Shown here: positions 1 through 8,566 of the stretch, piece after piece | How positions within the stretch are numbered: the first letter of the stretch is position 1 | Layout of the letters: every line of letters begins with the position of its first letter | From: Bog-473 sp963756025 | GTDB lineage: Bacteria > Actinomycetota > Acidimicrobiia > Acidimicrobiales > RAAP-2 | Assembly: GCA_963756025.1 (NCBI GenBank) | Contig: CAVWMF010000007.1 | Location: 124,001-188,000 of the forward strand | Direction: 5' to 3' | DNA length: 64,000 bases | Notes under the pieces: model-generated | Databases searched by the model: none | What the model was told of the DNA's origin: nothing | The model's input: only the letters and a program-made list of their open reading frames with translations | Made by a program: the position numbers and the translations under genes

Positions 1-1336
1 GCCGGCGCGAGGCCAGGGCGGGGAAGATGGTGAGCGCCAGATCGACCGACTCCCGTCGAGCTTGACGACCTTCCAGATTCCCCGCGGCCATGCGGAGGTT
101 GTCGAGTACGGTGAGCCCGCGAAAGACGCCTCGACCTTCGGGCAGATGCACAAGACCCTTACGGCGAATTCGGTGGGCGGGCCAGTCACAGATATCCTCG
201 CCGTCGAAGACGACACTGCCCGCGTGCGGGCGGACCAGACCCGACAGGGCGCGGGCAAGGGTGCTCTTGCCGGCACCGTTGGCGCCCAACACCGAGAGGA
301 CCTGACCGGATTCGACCCGGAACGACACGCCGGAGAGGGCGAGAGCATCTCCGTAGCGCACCGAGAGATCTTGGACGACGAGTGCCCCCGCGGCGTCCGG
401 GGAGTCCACGGAGTCCACCCGCGGCTCCGCCACGAGCAATGCCGGGGTGGTGTCGGACATGACCGGGTCGTCGTCAGCCTCTGGCTCGACGCTCGACGCG
501 ATTTCCTCACCGAGGTACGCCGCGCGCACCGCGGTGTTGGAACGCACGTCGTCGGGGGAACCGTTCGCGATCATGATCCCGAAATCCAGGACGTAGATGT
601 TGCTGCACATTCGCATCACCAGTTCCACGTCGTGCTCGACGAGCAGCACGGAGATACCCCGCTCGTGGGCGACCTGGAGCAACGTGCTCTCGAAGCGTTC
701 CGTCTCCGAGGAGTCCAAGCCCGAGGACGGTTCGTCCAGGAGGAGAACTTTCGGGGACGTCGCCAGTGCCCGGCCGAGCTCGACGAGGCGGGCAAAGCCC
801 AGTGGCAACCCGAGGGCGGACCGTTCGGCCACAGAATTCAATCCGAGGAGTCCGACCAACTCGTCGACCTGGGCACTTTCGGCCGCATCGACGGGACGAA
901 GGCTGCCCATGGTGAGGAGATCCGACCAGACGCGCCGTTTGGCGTATCGGGCCCGATACCCGAGCAGTATGTGCTCACGCACGGTCAGACCGGAAAACAG
1001 CTCGGGATGCTGAAAGGTGCGCGCCAATCCGCGGGCGGCGCGCTTTTGCGGGCGGAAGTTCGTGAGGTCCTCGCCGTCCAGGCGCACCTCGCCGGCGGTG
1101 GGGCGGAGCAGACCGGACAACACCCCGAAGAGAGTGCTCTTTCCGGCGCCGTTGGGGCCGACCAACCCGACGATCGTCGCAGGCGCCACAGCCAGATCGA
1201 CGTTGTCGAGGGCGACCAGGCCTCCGAAGTGCACGGTGACCCCGGTGCACTCCAGGTGACCGCGACGTCGCGATGCCCCGTCGCTCTCGCTCTCCGGTTG
1301 CCCGTTGGTGGACACCGTGGCGGGTGACCCGGTCAC
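1..1336 (-). CDS. Fused branched-chain-type ABC transporter ATPase (LivG-LivF fusion), 3' end cut by window edge
   Basis: Two ABC ATPase domains lie in one reading frame that runs off the left end. The first is LivG-like: Walker A GPNGAGKST at about residues 60-68, a LivG-style ARTFQ stretch, and Walker B with LLLDEPSSGLD. A charged linker (about 275-315) leads into a second, LivF-like ATPase with Walker A GANGAGKST near residue 350. LivG and LivF are normally separate proteins that power the LivHM permease on the cytoplasmic side, so the fusion is unusual. The proposed start is the GTG at 1336, which overlaps the stop of the upstream permease in a GTGA arrangement and implies translational coupling. 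A second in-frame GTG lies at 1315. The LivF signature and C-terminus lie outside the window. The long plus-strand reading frame opposite is a shadow. Confidence 0.9.
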   Translation of the reverse strand, partial: MTGSPATVSTNGQPESESDGASRRRGHLECTGVTVHFGGLVALDNVDLAVAPATIVGLVGPNGAGKSTLFGVLSGLLRPTAGEVRLDGEDLTNFRPQKRAARGLARTFQHPELFSGLTVREHILLGYRARYAKRRVWSDLLTMGSLRPVDAAESAQVDELVGLLGLNSVAERSALGLPLGFARLVELGRALATSPKVLLLDEPSSGLDSSETERFESTLLQVAHERGISVLLVEHDVELVMRMCSNIYVLDFGIMIANGSPDDVRSNTAVRAAYLGEEIASSVEPEADDDPVMSDTTPALLVAEPRVDSVDSPDAAGALVVQDLSVRYGDALALSGVSFRVESGQVLSVLGANGAGKSTLARALSGLVRPHAGSVVFDGEDICDWPAHRIRRKGLVHLPEGRGVFRGLTVLDNLRMAAGNLEGRQARRESVDLALTIFPALASRR

Positions 1337-3327
1337 CGTTCCGCCTCGGCGCCGACGCCGGCAAGACTGCCTGTTCGGTCCCGGCCCGCGCCCGGATCAT
1401 CCTTGCGGGCGCTAGGCCCCGGCCACGCTCGGGAGATGAGAGCGCTCAGTTGGCGCCCGTTCTGGAGGATCGCGCCCTCGGGATGTTGGGCGACGGTGAT
1501 CGCGCCCAAGCCGAACAGGATGGCCGGCACCTCCGACCACCGCGTGGGGATGTAGGACTGGAACACGGCGGGCAGCATCGCGAAGGTCAATCCGCCCAGC
1601 GCTGCGGCGGAGATGGAGCGCACCCCCAGGGTCACGACGACCGCGAGCCACACCAGCCCGCCGAACGTGTCGTAGGAGAGCGGCTGGGCCACCCCTGAAT
1701 ACATAGCCAGAAAGCCGCCACCGACGGCCGCGACAAAGGCGCCCAGTGCGCCCACGATGACTTTCACCTGGAGGACGCTGAGCCCCAGCGTGAGGGAGGC
1801 CGGTTCGCTGTCACGCACCGCCCGTAGCGCCAATCCGCTCGTCGAGCGGCGCAGATTGAGGGTGAGGATCGCGAAAACGATGAACACCCCAAACGTGAGA
1901 TAGCAAAACGCCATGTTGCCCTGGGCAAAGCTGGGACGGTTGAGCGGCACGCCGATCCCTCCCTGGGCAAAGCGGCTCAGGGTGAACACCAGCCCTTCCA
2001 CCAGGAGCCCGAACGTCAGTGTGACGAGAGCGACATAGAGGTCCCCGAGACGGACGGTGAGCAAACCGATGACGGCTCCCAACGCGGCGGCGATCACCCC
2101 TCCCATGACGATCGCCAGCAGAACAGGTACGTGCCACTGGGTCACGAACTGGGCTGCGGTAAGCGCGCCCAATCCGGCGAAGATGACCTGTGACAGCCAC
2201 AACATCCCACCTTCACCAGTGACGAGCGTGAAGGTGAGAAAGATGACCGAGTAACAGAACCCGAGAGCGACCAACCCGAGCCAATAGGCAGAGCCATGGA
2301 AAATGAGGGGGAACGCCGCCACGATGGCAATCGGGATGAGCCCGAGGAGTGCCCTGCGCCCCTTGAGGGCTCCGGCCTCGCCCGTTCCTTCATCCTGATT
2401 CGCAGGTTTCACCGCCTGGTCGAGAGGGCCGGCGACGCCGGCGTCCTCGTCGAGCTTGCCGGATCTCACGAGGTAGTAGATGAGGGCTACCACAATGAAG
2501 ACGAAGGGGATACTCGGGACGATGGCACCCGTGAACGGGCTCGTCGGAGGCAGGTACTTCTGAATGACGTCGGTCACGACACCCATGGCCAACGACGCGA
2601 TCACAGCACCGGCCAGCGAGTGCAGACGGGCCACCACCACGGCGGCGAATGCCGCCGCCATCAACGTCGTCATTCCCGCAGTCGTGAGGCCTTGCGATGG
2701 GGCCACCAGGATCCCGGCCAAACCGGCGAGGGTGGCGGTGAACGCCCACACCCCGACGGCCACCCGACCCGGGTTGGTCCCCGAGAGGGACGTCATGGCC
2801 TCGGAGTCGACCATGGCGCGAACCCTTAACCCGACCTCCGTGAAGCGCAAGACGGCGATACCGATGATGACCACGAAGAGCAAGAACCCGTAGGTGATGA
2901 GCTGGTCGGTGGTCAGCGGGGTGCCAAGGAAATCGATCGGCTTGTCGCCCAACGACGCCAGGCCGGGAGCCGAAGTGATGGACTGGGTGCCGAAGGAGAT
3001 ATCCGCAATGGGGGGCAGCGCAACCGAAAGTCCGATCGTGCAGACCAGCTTGATCAAGGTCGACTTTCCCCGGAGGTGCCGGAAGAGGAGGGCGTAGAGC
3101 ACGACCCCCATGAGCGGCGCCACGACCAGGATCGACACGGCCCCTGCGGAGTCGGTCTGCCACCCGTGCTGCGAGTTGAGCCAGTAGTAGAAGCGGGCTA
3201 CGAAGTAGGCCATGGACCCGAACGCAAAGTTCAGGACGCCGGCCGACACGAACGTGAAGACCAGACTCGCGGAGGCGATGGCGTAAATCGAGCCGAGCGC
3301 CAGTCCGGCTATGAGATACGGCAGCAT
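1333..3327 (-). CDS. Fused LivH-LivM permease of a branched-chain-type ABC transporter
   Basis: This 664-residue integral membrane protein joins LivH (about residues 1-290, beginning with the LivH-like GLALGSIYAIAS segment) to LivM (about 330-600, with the GEGGMLWLSQ and LRRSTSGLALRAVRDSEPA motifs). A polar linker of about 40 residues separates them. Each half carries multiple hydrophobic segments. Normal LivH and LivM are separate chains of about 290-340 residues that form a heterodimer in the inner membrane, so this fusion supplies both halves. The ATG at 3327 has a strong purine-rich ribosome site (GGGGGGGTGA) just upstream. The gene is coupled to the fused ATPase through a 4-bp overlap. 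No substrate-binding protein accompanies it inside the window. The substrate may be an amino acid, an aromatic or another carboxylate, since the family is broad. Confidence 0.9.
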   Translation of the reverse strand: MLPYLIAGLALGSIYAIASASLVFTFVSAGVLNFAFGSMAYFVARFYYWLNSQHGWQTDSAGAVSILVVAPLMGVVLYALLFRHLRGKSTLIKLVCTIGLSVALPPIADISFGTQSITSAPGLASLGDKPIDFLGTPLTTDQLITYGFLLFVVIIGIAVLRFTEVGLRVRAMVDSEAMTSLSGTNPGRVAVGVWAFTATLAGLAGILVAPSQGLTTAGMTTLMAAAFAAVVVARLHSLAGAVIASLAMGVVTDVIQKYLPPTSPFTGAIVPSIPFVFIVVALIYYLVRSGKLDEDAGVAGPLDQAVKPANQDEGTGEAGALKGRRALLGLIPIAIVAAFPLIFHGSAYWLGLVALGFCYSVIFLTFTLVTGEGGMLWLSQVIFAGLGALTAAQFVTQWHVPVLLAIVMGGVIAAALGAVIGLLTVRLGDLYVALVTLTFGLLVEGLVFTLSRFAQGGIGVPLNRPSFAQGNMAFCYLTFGVFIVFAILTLNLRRSTSGLALRAVRDSEPASLTLGLSVLQVKVIVGALGAFVAAVGGGFLAMYSGVAQPLSYDTFGGLVWLAVVVTLGVRSISAAALGGLTFAMLPAVFQSYIPTRWSEVPAILFGLGAITVAQHPEGAILQNGRQLSALISRAWPGPSARKDDPGAGRDRTGSLAGVGAEAER

Positions 3328-3439
3328 CCGCTCACCCCCCCGGCTGGGTTGCTCACGTCAAACAAGGGTCTCATTGTTCAGCGTCCCCCTCTGCGAATCC
3401 GAGCGAATTGCGAACATCCAGCGTTGACGGAGCCCATGT

Positions 3440-3467
3440 AGATTAGCAACCTCGATCAAAGAGTCAA
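3440..3467 (-). promoter_or_regulatory. Candidate sigma70-type promoter for the livHM/livGF operon
   Basis: On the minus strand a -35 TTGACT (3462-3467) and a -10 TAATCT (3440-3445) are separated by 16 bp. This implies a leader of roughly 100 nt before the permease start at 3327. The 210-bp gap from 3328 to 3537 holds no gene that I can see. Confidence 0.4.
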
Positions 3468-3537
3468 AGCCCACAGTCAACGGATCCACTCGCTCAGTTT
3501 CGGCACTCTTGTGGCGCGGGTCAGGTGCACTGCAGGA

Positions 3538-4614
3538 TCAGGCAGCGACGCCCAAACGGGGCAGGACTTCGCCTGCCAGCAGCTCCATGGATTCGAACCA
3601 AGGTTCGGGCGCTTCGGAATAGTCGTACCCGAGCTGCACCAACGAGCCGAAGGGCCCTACCACGTCGACCATTCCCCGGAGCTTCTCGACGACGGTATCT
3701 ACCGATCCCACCAGACAATTGGTTCTGATGAAGTATTCCGCGTCGACCTCATTGTCCTCCACGCGGGGGTCGTGTTTGACAAGACCCAAGTGGCCGGCTC
3801 CGCGCAACTGAGGAAGGAGGAACTCGTTCAGCATCCGCCCCATGGCGCCGTTGATCGTGTGATCGTACGCCTCGTCGTCCGTGTCAGCGACGAAGACGTC
3901 ACGTACCACCCGCCAGAGATCGCGTTCGGCGATCCGGCCCACCTCCGCAGCGCCCGCCTCTACCGTCTCCCAGTGACCACGCACGTAATCCAGGCCGAGG
4001 TTGAGACTCAGCGGGATGTAACCGCGTTGGCCGCACACCCGCAGGGATTCGGACTTAGGGCTCAACGATGTGATCCCGATCGGTGGATGCGGTTCCTGAA
4101 ATGGCCGGAGGTGGAATCCGTTGTTCCCGCTGATCTCAGGTCGGGAGACGGTCCAATGTTCGCCCGTCGCTCCGAATGGGTCGGGCGCAGCCCAGAGGCC
4201 CAGGATGATGTCGAGAGCTTCCCACATCATCCGACGATTTTCTCCACCCTTCCCATCGACATCGAACAGCCTGAAATCCGACGAGACCCCGCCGGCGCCG
4301 ACCCCGAAGAGAAGGCGACCCTGCAGGAGATGGTCGAGATAGGCCACCCGGTGGGCAAGCTCCGCCGGGTGATGGTAGGGAAGCAGGTGTGCGCCCGTTC
4401 CGAGGCGGATGTGATCTGTTTGCAAAAAGGCCTGGGCCAAAAGGAGATCCGGTGCAGGGCATGGTTCCCACACGGCCGTGAAGTGTTCGCCGACCCAGGC
4501 CTCCGAATACCCCAGTTGATCAGCCCTCGAGATGACCTCCAAATCCCAGGTTGCGCCTTCTCGAATCGATCGTTCCGGTGGGTGGCAGGGCATCATGAAC
4601 AATCCGAGCTTCAT
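3538..4614 (-). CDS. LLM-class flavin-dependent monooxygenase, LimB-like
   Basis: This is a luciferase-like TIM-barrel oxidoreductase of 358 residues. It begins MKLGLFMMPCHPPERS and contains the typical WVGEHF and FGVGAGG segments. Its length and N-terminus resemble the limonene 1,2-monooxygenase LimB / alkanal monooxygenase group, which uses reduced flavin and oxygen on hydrophobic substrates. The exact substrate is inference. An in-frame start 27 codons upstream exists, but the ATG at 4614 is preferred. It is preceded by GGGGGAAAAGG, and the protein N-terminus then matches the family. A perfect 16-bp palindrome lies 31 bases upstream. It sits downstream of the SDR at 4727-5563 in the same direction and may be co-transcribed or separately controlled. 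Confidence 0.85.
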   Translation of the reverse strand: MKLGLFMMPCHPPERSIREGATWDLEVISRADQLGYSEAWVGEHFTAVWEPCPAPDLLLAQAFLQTDHIRLGTGAHLLPYHHPAELAHRVAYLDHLLQGRLLFGVGAGGVSSDFRLFDVDGKGGENRRMMWEALDIILGLWAAPDPFGATGEHWTVSRPEISGNNGFHLRPFQEPHPPIGITSLSPKSESLRVCGQRGYIPLSLNLGLDYVRGHWETVEAGAAEVGRIAERDLWRVVRDVFVADTDDEAYDHTINGAMGRMLNEFLLPQLRGAGHLGLVKHDPRVEDNEVDAEYFIRTNCLVGSVDTVVEKLRGMVDVVGPFGSLVQLGYDYSEAPEPWFESMELLAGEVLPRLGVAA

Positions 4615-4645
4615 GTTTGCCTTTTCCCCCACGACGGAACAGTTT

Positions 4646-4661
4646 TCGACATCGATGTCGA
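4646..4661. promoter_or_regulatory. Perfect 16-bp palindrome (TCGACATCGATGTCGA) upstream of the LimB-like gene
   Basis: The dyad is perfect and sits 31 bp before the ATG at 4614. The 7-bp direct repeats AGTTGGC at 4673-4679 and about 4688-4694 lie just beyond it. A homodimeric repressor operator is a reasonable reading; no known consensus is recognised. Confidence 0.4.
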
Positions 4662-4726
4662 CTTCAAGAGTAGTTGGCGTTCTGGCAGTTGGCAATTACT
4701 CGGGGGGCGCTTCCTGTGAGGACTGT

Positions 4727-5563
4727 TCAGGGACAAGTGACCCCGCAATCGACGGGCAGGGTTATGCCGGTGACGGCGCGCGCCTCGTCGGAAACCAGCC
4801 ACAGAATGGCGTCACTCACATCCTTTGGCTCGAGAAGATTTATCGGCAACAACCGGGGTGCGATCTCGACCACGTCCGCATTGTCGGTGTGGAATTGCTG
4901 GAACACATCGTTTATCACCATGGGTGTCGCCACGCCCATGGGGTGGACCGTGTTGACCCGGATGCCGTGGCGGCCGAGGAGCTTCGCATAGCCCCTCATC
5001 AGACCCACCACGCCGTGCTTGGACGCACAATAGGCAGCAATCCCGCCTGTGCCGTTGTGCATGCCGCTGAGGCCGGCCGCCGAACTGGTGATGACGATGG
5101 ATCCGCCCCGTCCTCCGTCTATCAATGGCTGCTGGGTAACCCGGATCGTGTTGTAGACGCCGGTCAACATCACGCCAACGGCGTCCATCCACCGGCCCGC
5201 CGCTTGGTCGAGGGTCTCCGGCTGCCCACCGACGTGCAGGACACCGGCATTGGCGATGACGATGTCGAGACGGCCGAAGGTGGCCAGGGTCTCTTGTACT
5301 GCCTCGTCCATGGCGTGGATGTCACGCACGTCGGCAATGATGGGTAAGCAACGCCGATCGAGCTCTTCGACCGACTTTGCCGTCTCGTCGAGATCCTCGG
5401 GCGACGACATCGGGTAGGGCACCGAATCGATCTGATGGGCGATGTCGAGGGCGACGACATCGGCTCCTTCGCTCGCCAACCGGATGGCGTGCGACCTTCC
5501 CTGTCCACGTGCTGCTCCGGTGATCAGGGCGACTTTTCCCTGCACACGGCCATCGTTTGGCAT
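4727..5563 (-). CDS. Mycofactocin-coupled SDR oxidoreductase, carveol-dehydrogenase (LimC) type
   Basis: This 278-residue classical short-chain dehydrogenase has the cofactor motif TGAARGQGRSHA (about residues 15-26), the NAG motif, a serine in SSAAG and the catalytic YCASK. The TGAARGQGRSH signature and the internal insertion after the second strand are typical of carveol dehydrogenase and of SDRs that hold a non-exchangeable NAD re-oxidised by mycofactocin. It probably oxidises a secondary or cyclic alcohol to a ketone; the substrate is not readable. It is closely related to the SDR at 11162-11998, so this is a duplicated gene. The start is supported by AAAGG six bases upstream. The gap to the upstream aldehyde dehydrogenase is 54 bp, consistent with an operon. 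Confidence 0.9.
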   Translation of the reverse strand: MPNDGRVQGKVALITGAARGQGRSHAIRLASEGADVVALDIAHQIDSVPYPMSSPEDLDETAKSVEELDRRCLPIIADVRDIHAMDEAVQETLATFGRLDIVIANAGVLHVGGQPETLDQAAGRWMDAVGVMLTGVYNTIRVTQQPLIDGGRGGSIVITSSAAGLSGMHNGTGGIAAYCASKHGVVGLMRGYAKLLGRHGIRVNTVHPMGVATPMVINDVFQQFHTDNADVVEIAPRLLPINLLEPKDVSDAILWLVSDEARAVTGITLPVDCGVTCP

Positions 5564-5617
5564 CTCCCAACCTTTCAGTAGGCGGCCGCACCCCGTACCG
5601 GACGGTGCGTCACAACG

Positions 5618-7111
5618 TCATTGTGTATTGATCCAGACGGACTTGGTATTGAGGAAACCCTCCAGCGATTCTGCCCCCGCCTCCTTGCCCCAACCACTCG
5701 TTTTGTAACCACCAAACGGAACGCCGGGGTCGAGCGTGTTGTAGGTGTTGACCCACACCGTGCCCGCCTGCAGGGCCTCTGCCATTCGGTGGGCCTTGCC
5801 GATGTCACGCGTCCACACGCCGCCGGCCAAGCCGAAACTGGTGGCGTTCGCCCGCGCCACGACCTCGTCGAAGGAGTCGAAAGGCAGGATGGCCGCCACC
5901 GGGCCGAAGATCTCTTCGCGTGCGATGCGCATGGAGTCCCGGACGTCGGCGAACACCGTCGGCTCCATGAAATACCCTTGCGCCAGATCCCCCTCGACGA
6001 CCCTCCCGCCTCCGGCGACGAGCCGGGCACCCTCGTCCTGCCCGCTCTCGACAAAGCCGATCACGCGGCCAAGGTGCTTCTCCGTAATGACCGGGCCGTG
6101 GGTGGTCTCGGGGTCGAGACTATTCCCCACTTTCAGTGCACCCGCCGACTCGGCCAACCGTCGGACCACCTCCTCGTAGACGGGACGCTCGACGAAGAGG
6201 CGCGTGCCGTTGGAGCAGCCCTGGCCAGAGTTGGCGAACACCATGAGGGCCGCCGTCGCCACGGCCCGATCGATATCGCTGTCGGCGAAAATGATGTGCG
6301 GCGACTTGCCGCCCAGTTCGAGGGTGAGCCTCTTCATATTGCCGGCAGCCAGACGGATGAGCTCCTGCCCCACCGTGGTGGACCCGGTGAACACGATGCT
6401 GTCGACATCAGGGCTCTCGGCGATGGCGATCCCTGCTTTCGGTCCACCGGTGACGAGGTTGAGGACCCCCTCGGGCAAGCCGGCCTCGAGGCACAGTTCG
6501 GCGGTCCGAAGAATGGTCAGGCTGGCATCGTCGGCCGGCTTGACCACCATTGTGCAGCCCGTCGCGATGATGGCCCCGAGCTTCTTGATGAACTGTGTGA
6601 ACGGGCTGTTGTACGGAATATAGGCCCCCACCACTCCGATCGGCTCCTTGCGGGTATAAGTGAACATTCCGGGCACCGAATTCGGCAGGGTCTCACCGCC
6701 GATCTTCGTGGCCCACCCGGCCATATACCTGATCATGTCCGTGATGCCTTCCGCACCGAAGCGTGGATCCGGCCCCACCGGCGTACCCATGTCGACTGCG
6801 GTGAGTACCTTGAGTTCGGCGTAGTTCGCCTCGAGGACGTCAGCGATCCTCCAGAGAAGTCGCTGCCGGGCTGCAGGGGACGTCGTGCGCCACGAGCCTT
6901 CGAAGGTCGCCCGGGCCGCTCCAACGGCGAGCGAGACGTCGTCGGCGTCAGCGTCTGCAACGTCGGCAATCACCTGGCCCGTTGAGGGATTTCGACTTTG
7001 CATCGTCCGACCCGAAGCTGCCTCCACCCACCGATCGCCGATGAGCAACTTCTTCGGGCCGCCCCCGAGAAACGAAAGATCTGCAGTAGATGAAGTGGTA
7101 ACTGAGGCCAT
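5618..7111 (-). CDS. Aldehyde dehydrogenase (NAD-dependent, ALDH superfamily)
   Basis: This is a full-length ALDH of about 497 residues that oxidises an aldehyde to the carboxylate with NAD(P). From the chosen start, the catalytic Cys is C299 in NSGQGCSNG, the general base is E265 in LELGGK, and the oxyanion Asn is N168 in PYNSP, a variant of the usual PWNFP. The cofactor loop is FTGST. Two adjacent ATG codons (7114 and 7111) follow GGGAG; the second has the better 5-nt spacing. An upstream GTG at 7141 is less likely. A palindromic promoter region lies at 7186-7214. The position between SDR and P450 genes suggests it handles an aldehyde made by P450 hydroxylation and alcohol oxidation. Confidence 0.93.
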   Translation of the reverse strand: MASVTTSSTADLSFLGGGPKKLLIGDRWVEAASGRTMQSRNPSTGQVIADVADADADDVSLAVGAARATFEGSWRTTSPAARQRLLWRIADVLEANYAELKVLTAVDMGTPVGPDPRFGAEGITDMIRYMAGWATKIGGETLPNSVPGMFTYTRKEPIGVVGAYIPYNSPFTQFIKKLGAIIATGCTMVVKPADDASLTILRTAELCLEAGLPEGVLNLVTGGPKAGIAIAESPDVDSIVFTGSTTVGQELIRLAAGNMKRLTLELGGKSPHIIFADSDIDRAVATAALMVFANSGQGCSNGTRLFVERPVYEEVVRRLAESAGALKVGNSLDPETTHGPVITEKHLGRVIGFVESGQDEGARLVAGGGRVVEGDLAQGYFMEPTVFADVRDSMRIAREEIFGPVAAILPFDSFDEVVARANATSFGLAGGVWTRDIGKAHRMAEALQAGTVWVNTYNTLDPGVPFGGYKTSGWGKEAGAESLEGFLNTKSVWINTQ

Positions 7112-7185
7112 CATGACTCCCTTGGACGAAGCTCCTGTCACACGCCCGTCCCGTGCGCAAGGTTCCCGCGCGTGCTGGACGCCAC

Positions 7186-7214
7186 ATTCTCGGCGAGAAT
7201 TCTCGGATTTGCAA
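7186..7214 (-). promoter_or_regulatory. Candidate promoter of the aldehyde dehydrogenase gene with two overlapping perfect palindromes
   Basis: On the minus strand TTGCAA (7209-7214) and GAGAAT (7186-7191) are 17 bp apart, fitting -35 and -10 boxes. The spacer and -10 are built from two perfect dyads: 7186-7200 (ATTCTCG, one base, CGAGAAT) and 7194-7205 (CGAGAATTCTCG). A regulator bound here would block the promoter. Confidence 0.45.
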
Positions 7215-7247
7215 CTACCTTCTCAAACGAGGCCGACGACGGTTCGT

Positions 7248-8525
7248 TCAGCCGAAGACGACAGGCACCCCATTCACGCCTCGATGCTCCAGACCGATGA
7301 TCCGCGCCGCAGGAGCATCCGCATCGAACCGGAGGTTCGGCAGGCGGTCGAGGACGGCGTTCATGGCGACGGTCATCTCGGCTCGGGCGACATGCATCCC
7401 GAGGCAGACGTGTGGTCCGCTGATAAATGCCAGATTGGGCTCTACTTTGCGGTACGGATCGAAGCGATCAGGGTCCTCCCACCGCTCCGGGTCCCGGTTG
7501 GCGGCTCCCATGTTCAGTTCGATCACCGACCCGGCCGGGATCTGCACACCGCAGAGGTCGGCGTCGCGCACGACGAGGCGGCGAATGATCGTTGCCGTGG
7601 GCTCCCATCGGAGGACTTCTTCGATGGCTCCTTTCAGGAGCTGCCGGTCACGGCGGACGGCGTCGAGGAGATCGGGCTGCCGGAGCAGCGCGACGAGCAG
7701 GATACCGAGTTGGCGCCAGGTCGTCCCCGAACCGGCGGTGAGGATGAGCCGGGCGAACCCGTAGATTTCGTCGTCCGTAAGGAAGTGGCGCCGGCCATCC
7801 TCCTCGATCTCGCTCTGGACGAGCATCGTGATGACATCGTCGCGGGGCTCGGCTCGCCGCTCCTCGATCACCCGCTTGAGCATGGCGGTGGTCCTCTCCG
7901 CCCGATCCTTGAGCGTATCGGCCCCCTCCTCCGCGCTGTAGGCCATGCCACCCTCTGCACCCTCTCGAAAGTCGAGGGCCTCGTCACGCGTCAACCCGAA
8001 GCTCGACGTGATCGTCTGCAACGGTATCCGCGAACAGTATTCAGCATTGAGCTCGGCATTCCCCCGCCCCTCGAAGCCGGACATCGCCTCATCGACCAGC
8101 CACTGGATCCACTTGTCGATCCACCACTGTGCCCGCTTCGGCGTGAACGCCGGTTGCGCCAGCGCCCGATACCGCCGATGCTCGGCTCCCACCATCTCGA
8201 GCATGCTCTTGCCCATTGTCTTTGTCGTCATCCCGGCGTAGAAGGTGGACGAGAAGACTTCGTTGTCGCGGAATGCGATGTCATTCGCTTGGAAGCTGAA
8301 CGCTGAGTAGACCGGCCGGTTGTGCACCCCACCGAGGCCACCCGGCGCGTCGTAGCCCATGAGCTCTCGAACGGTGCCCCGGTGCACGGGCGAAGCGTCC
8401 CGCAATTCCGCCCACACCGGATAAGGGTCCTCGACGAGGATTCCGCCATCGGTCGCCATGACGTGGCGCTCGACGTCATAGAGCTCCTTGAACCGATCGG
8501 CATGCGACTTGCTCTCAATTGCCAC
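7248..8525 (-). CDS. Cytochrome P450
   Basis: This 425-residue soluble bacterial P450 has ExxR in EEVLRWEP, the PERW-type meander, and the haem-ligand loop FISGPHVCLG with Cys at about residue 374. The I-helix reads AGSGTTW, so the acidic residue that usually precedes the conserved threonine is glycine. It should insert one oxygen atom into a hydrophobic substrate using electrons from ferredoxin. The GTG start follows AAGGA with 6-nt spacing. It is closely related to the P450s at 9829-11079 and 34128-35378, which share the CLGMHVARAE haem segment. It lies 41 bp after the alpha-hydroxy-acid oxidase gene, probably in the same transcript. Confidence 0.93.
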   Translation of the reverse strand: MAIESKSHADRFKELYDVERHVMATDGGILVEDPYPVWAELRDASPVHRGTVRELMGYDAPGGLGGVHNRPVYSAFSFQANDIAFRDNEVFSSTFYAGMTTKTMGKSMLEMVGAEHRRYRALAQPAFTPKRAQWWIDKWIQWLVDEAMSGFEGRGNAELNAEYCSRIPLQTITSSFGLTRDEALDFREGAEGGMAYSAEEGADTLKDRAERTTAMLKRVIEERRAEPRDDVITMLVQSEIEEDGRRHFLTDDEIYGFARLILTAGSGTTWRQLGILLVALLRQPDLLDAVRRDRQLLKGAIEEVLRWEPTATIIRRLVVRDADLCGVQIPAGSVIELNMGAANRDPERWEDPDRFDPYRKVEPNLAFISGPHVCLGMHVARAEMTVAMNAVLDRLPNLRFDADAPAARIIGLEHRGVNGVPVVFG

Positions 8526-8566
8526 TCGAGATCCTTCCTGTTCTCACGATTCTGAGGTTACGACGA

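Noticed and set aside
62..1327. A 421-codon plus-strand open frame
   Set aside because: It lies opposite the LivG-LivF fusion whose motifs are unmistakable. In GC-rich DNA the complementary frame often stays open. No family-like sequence was seen.
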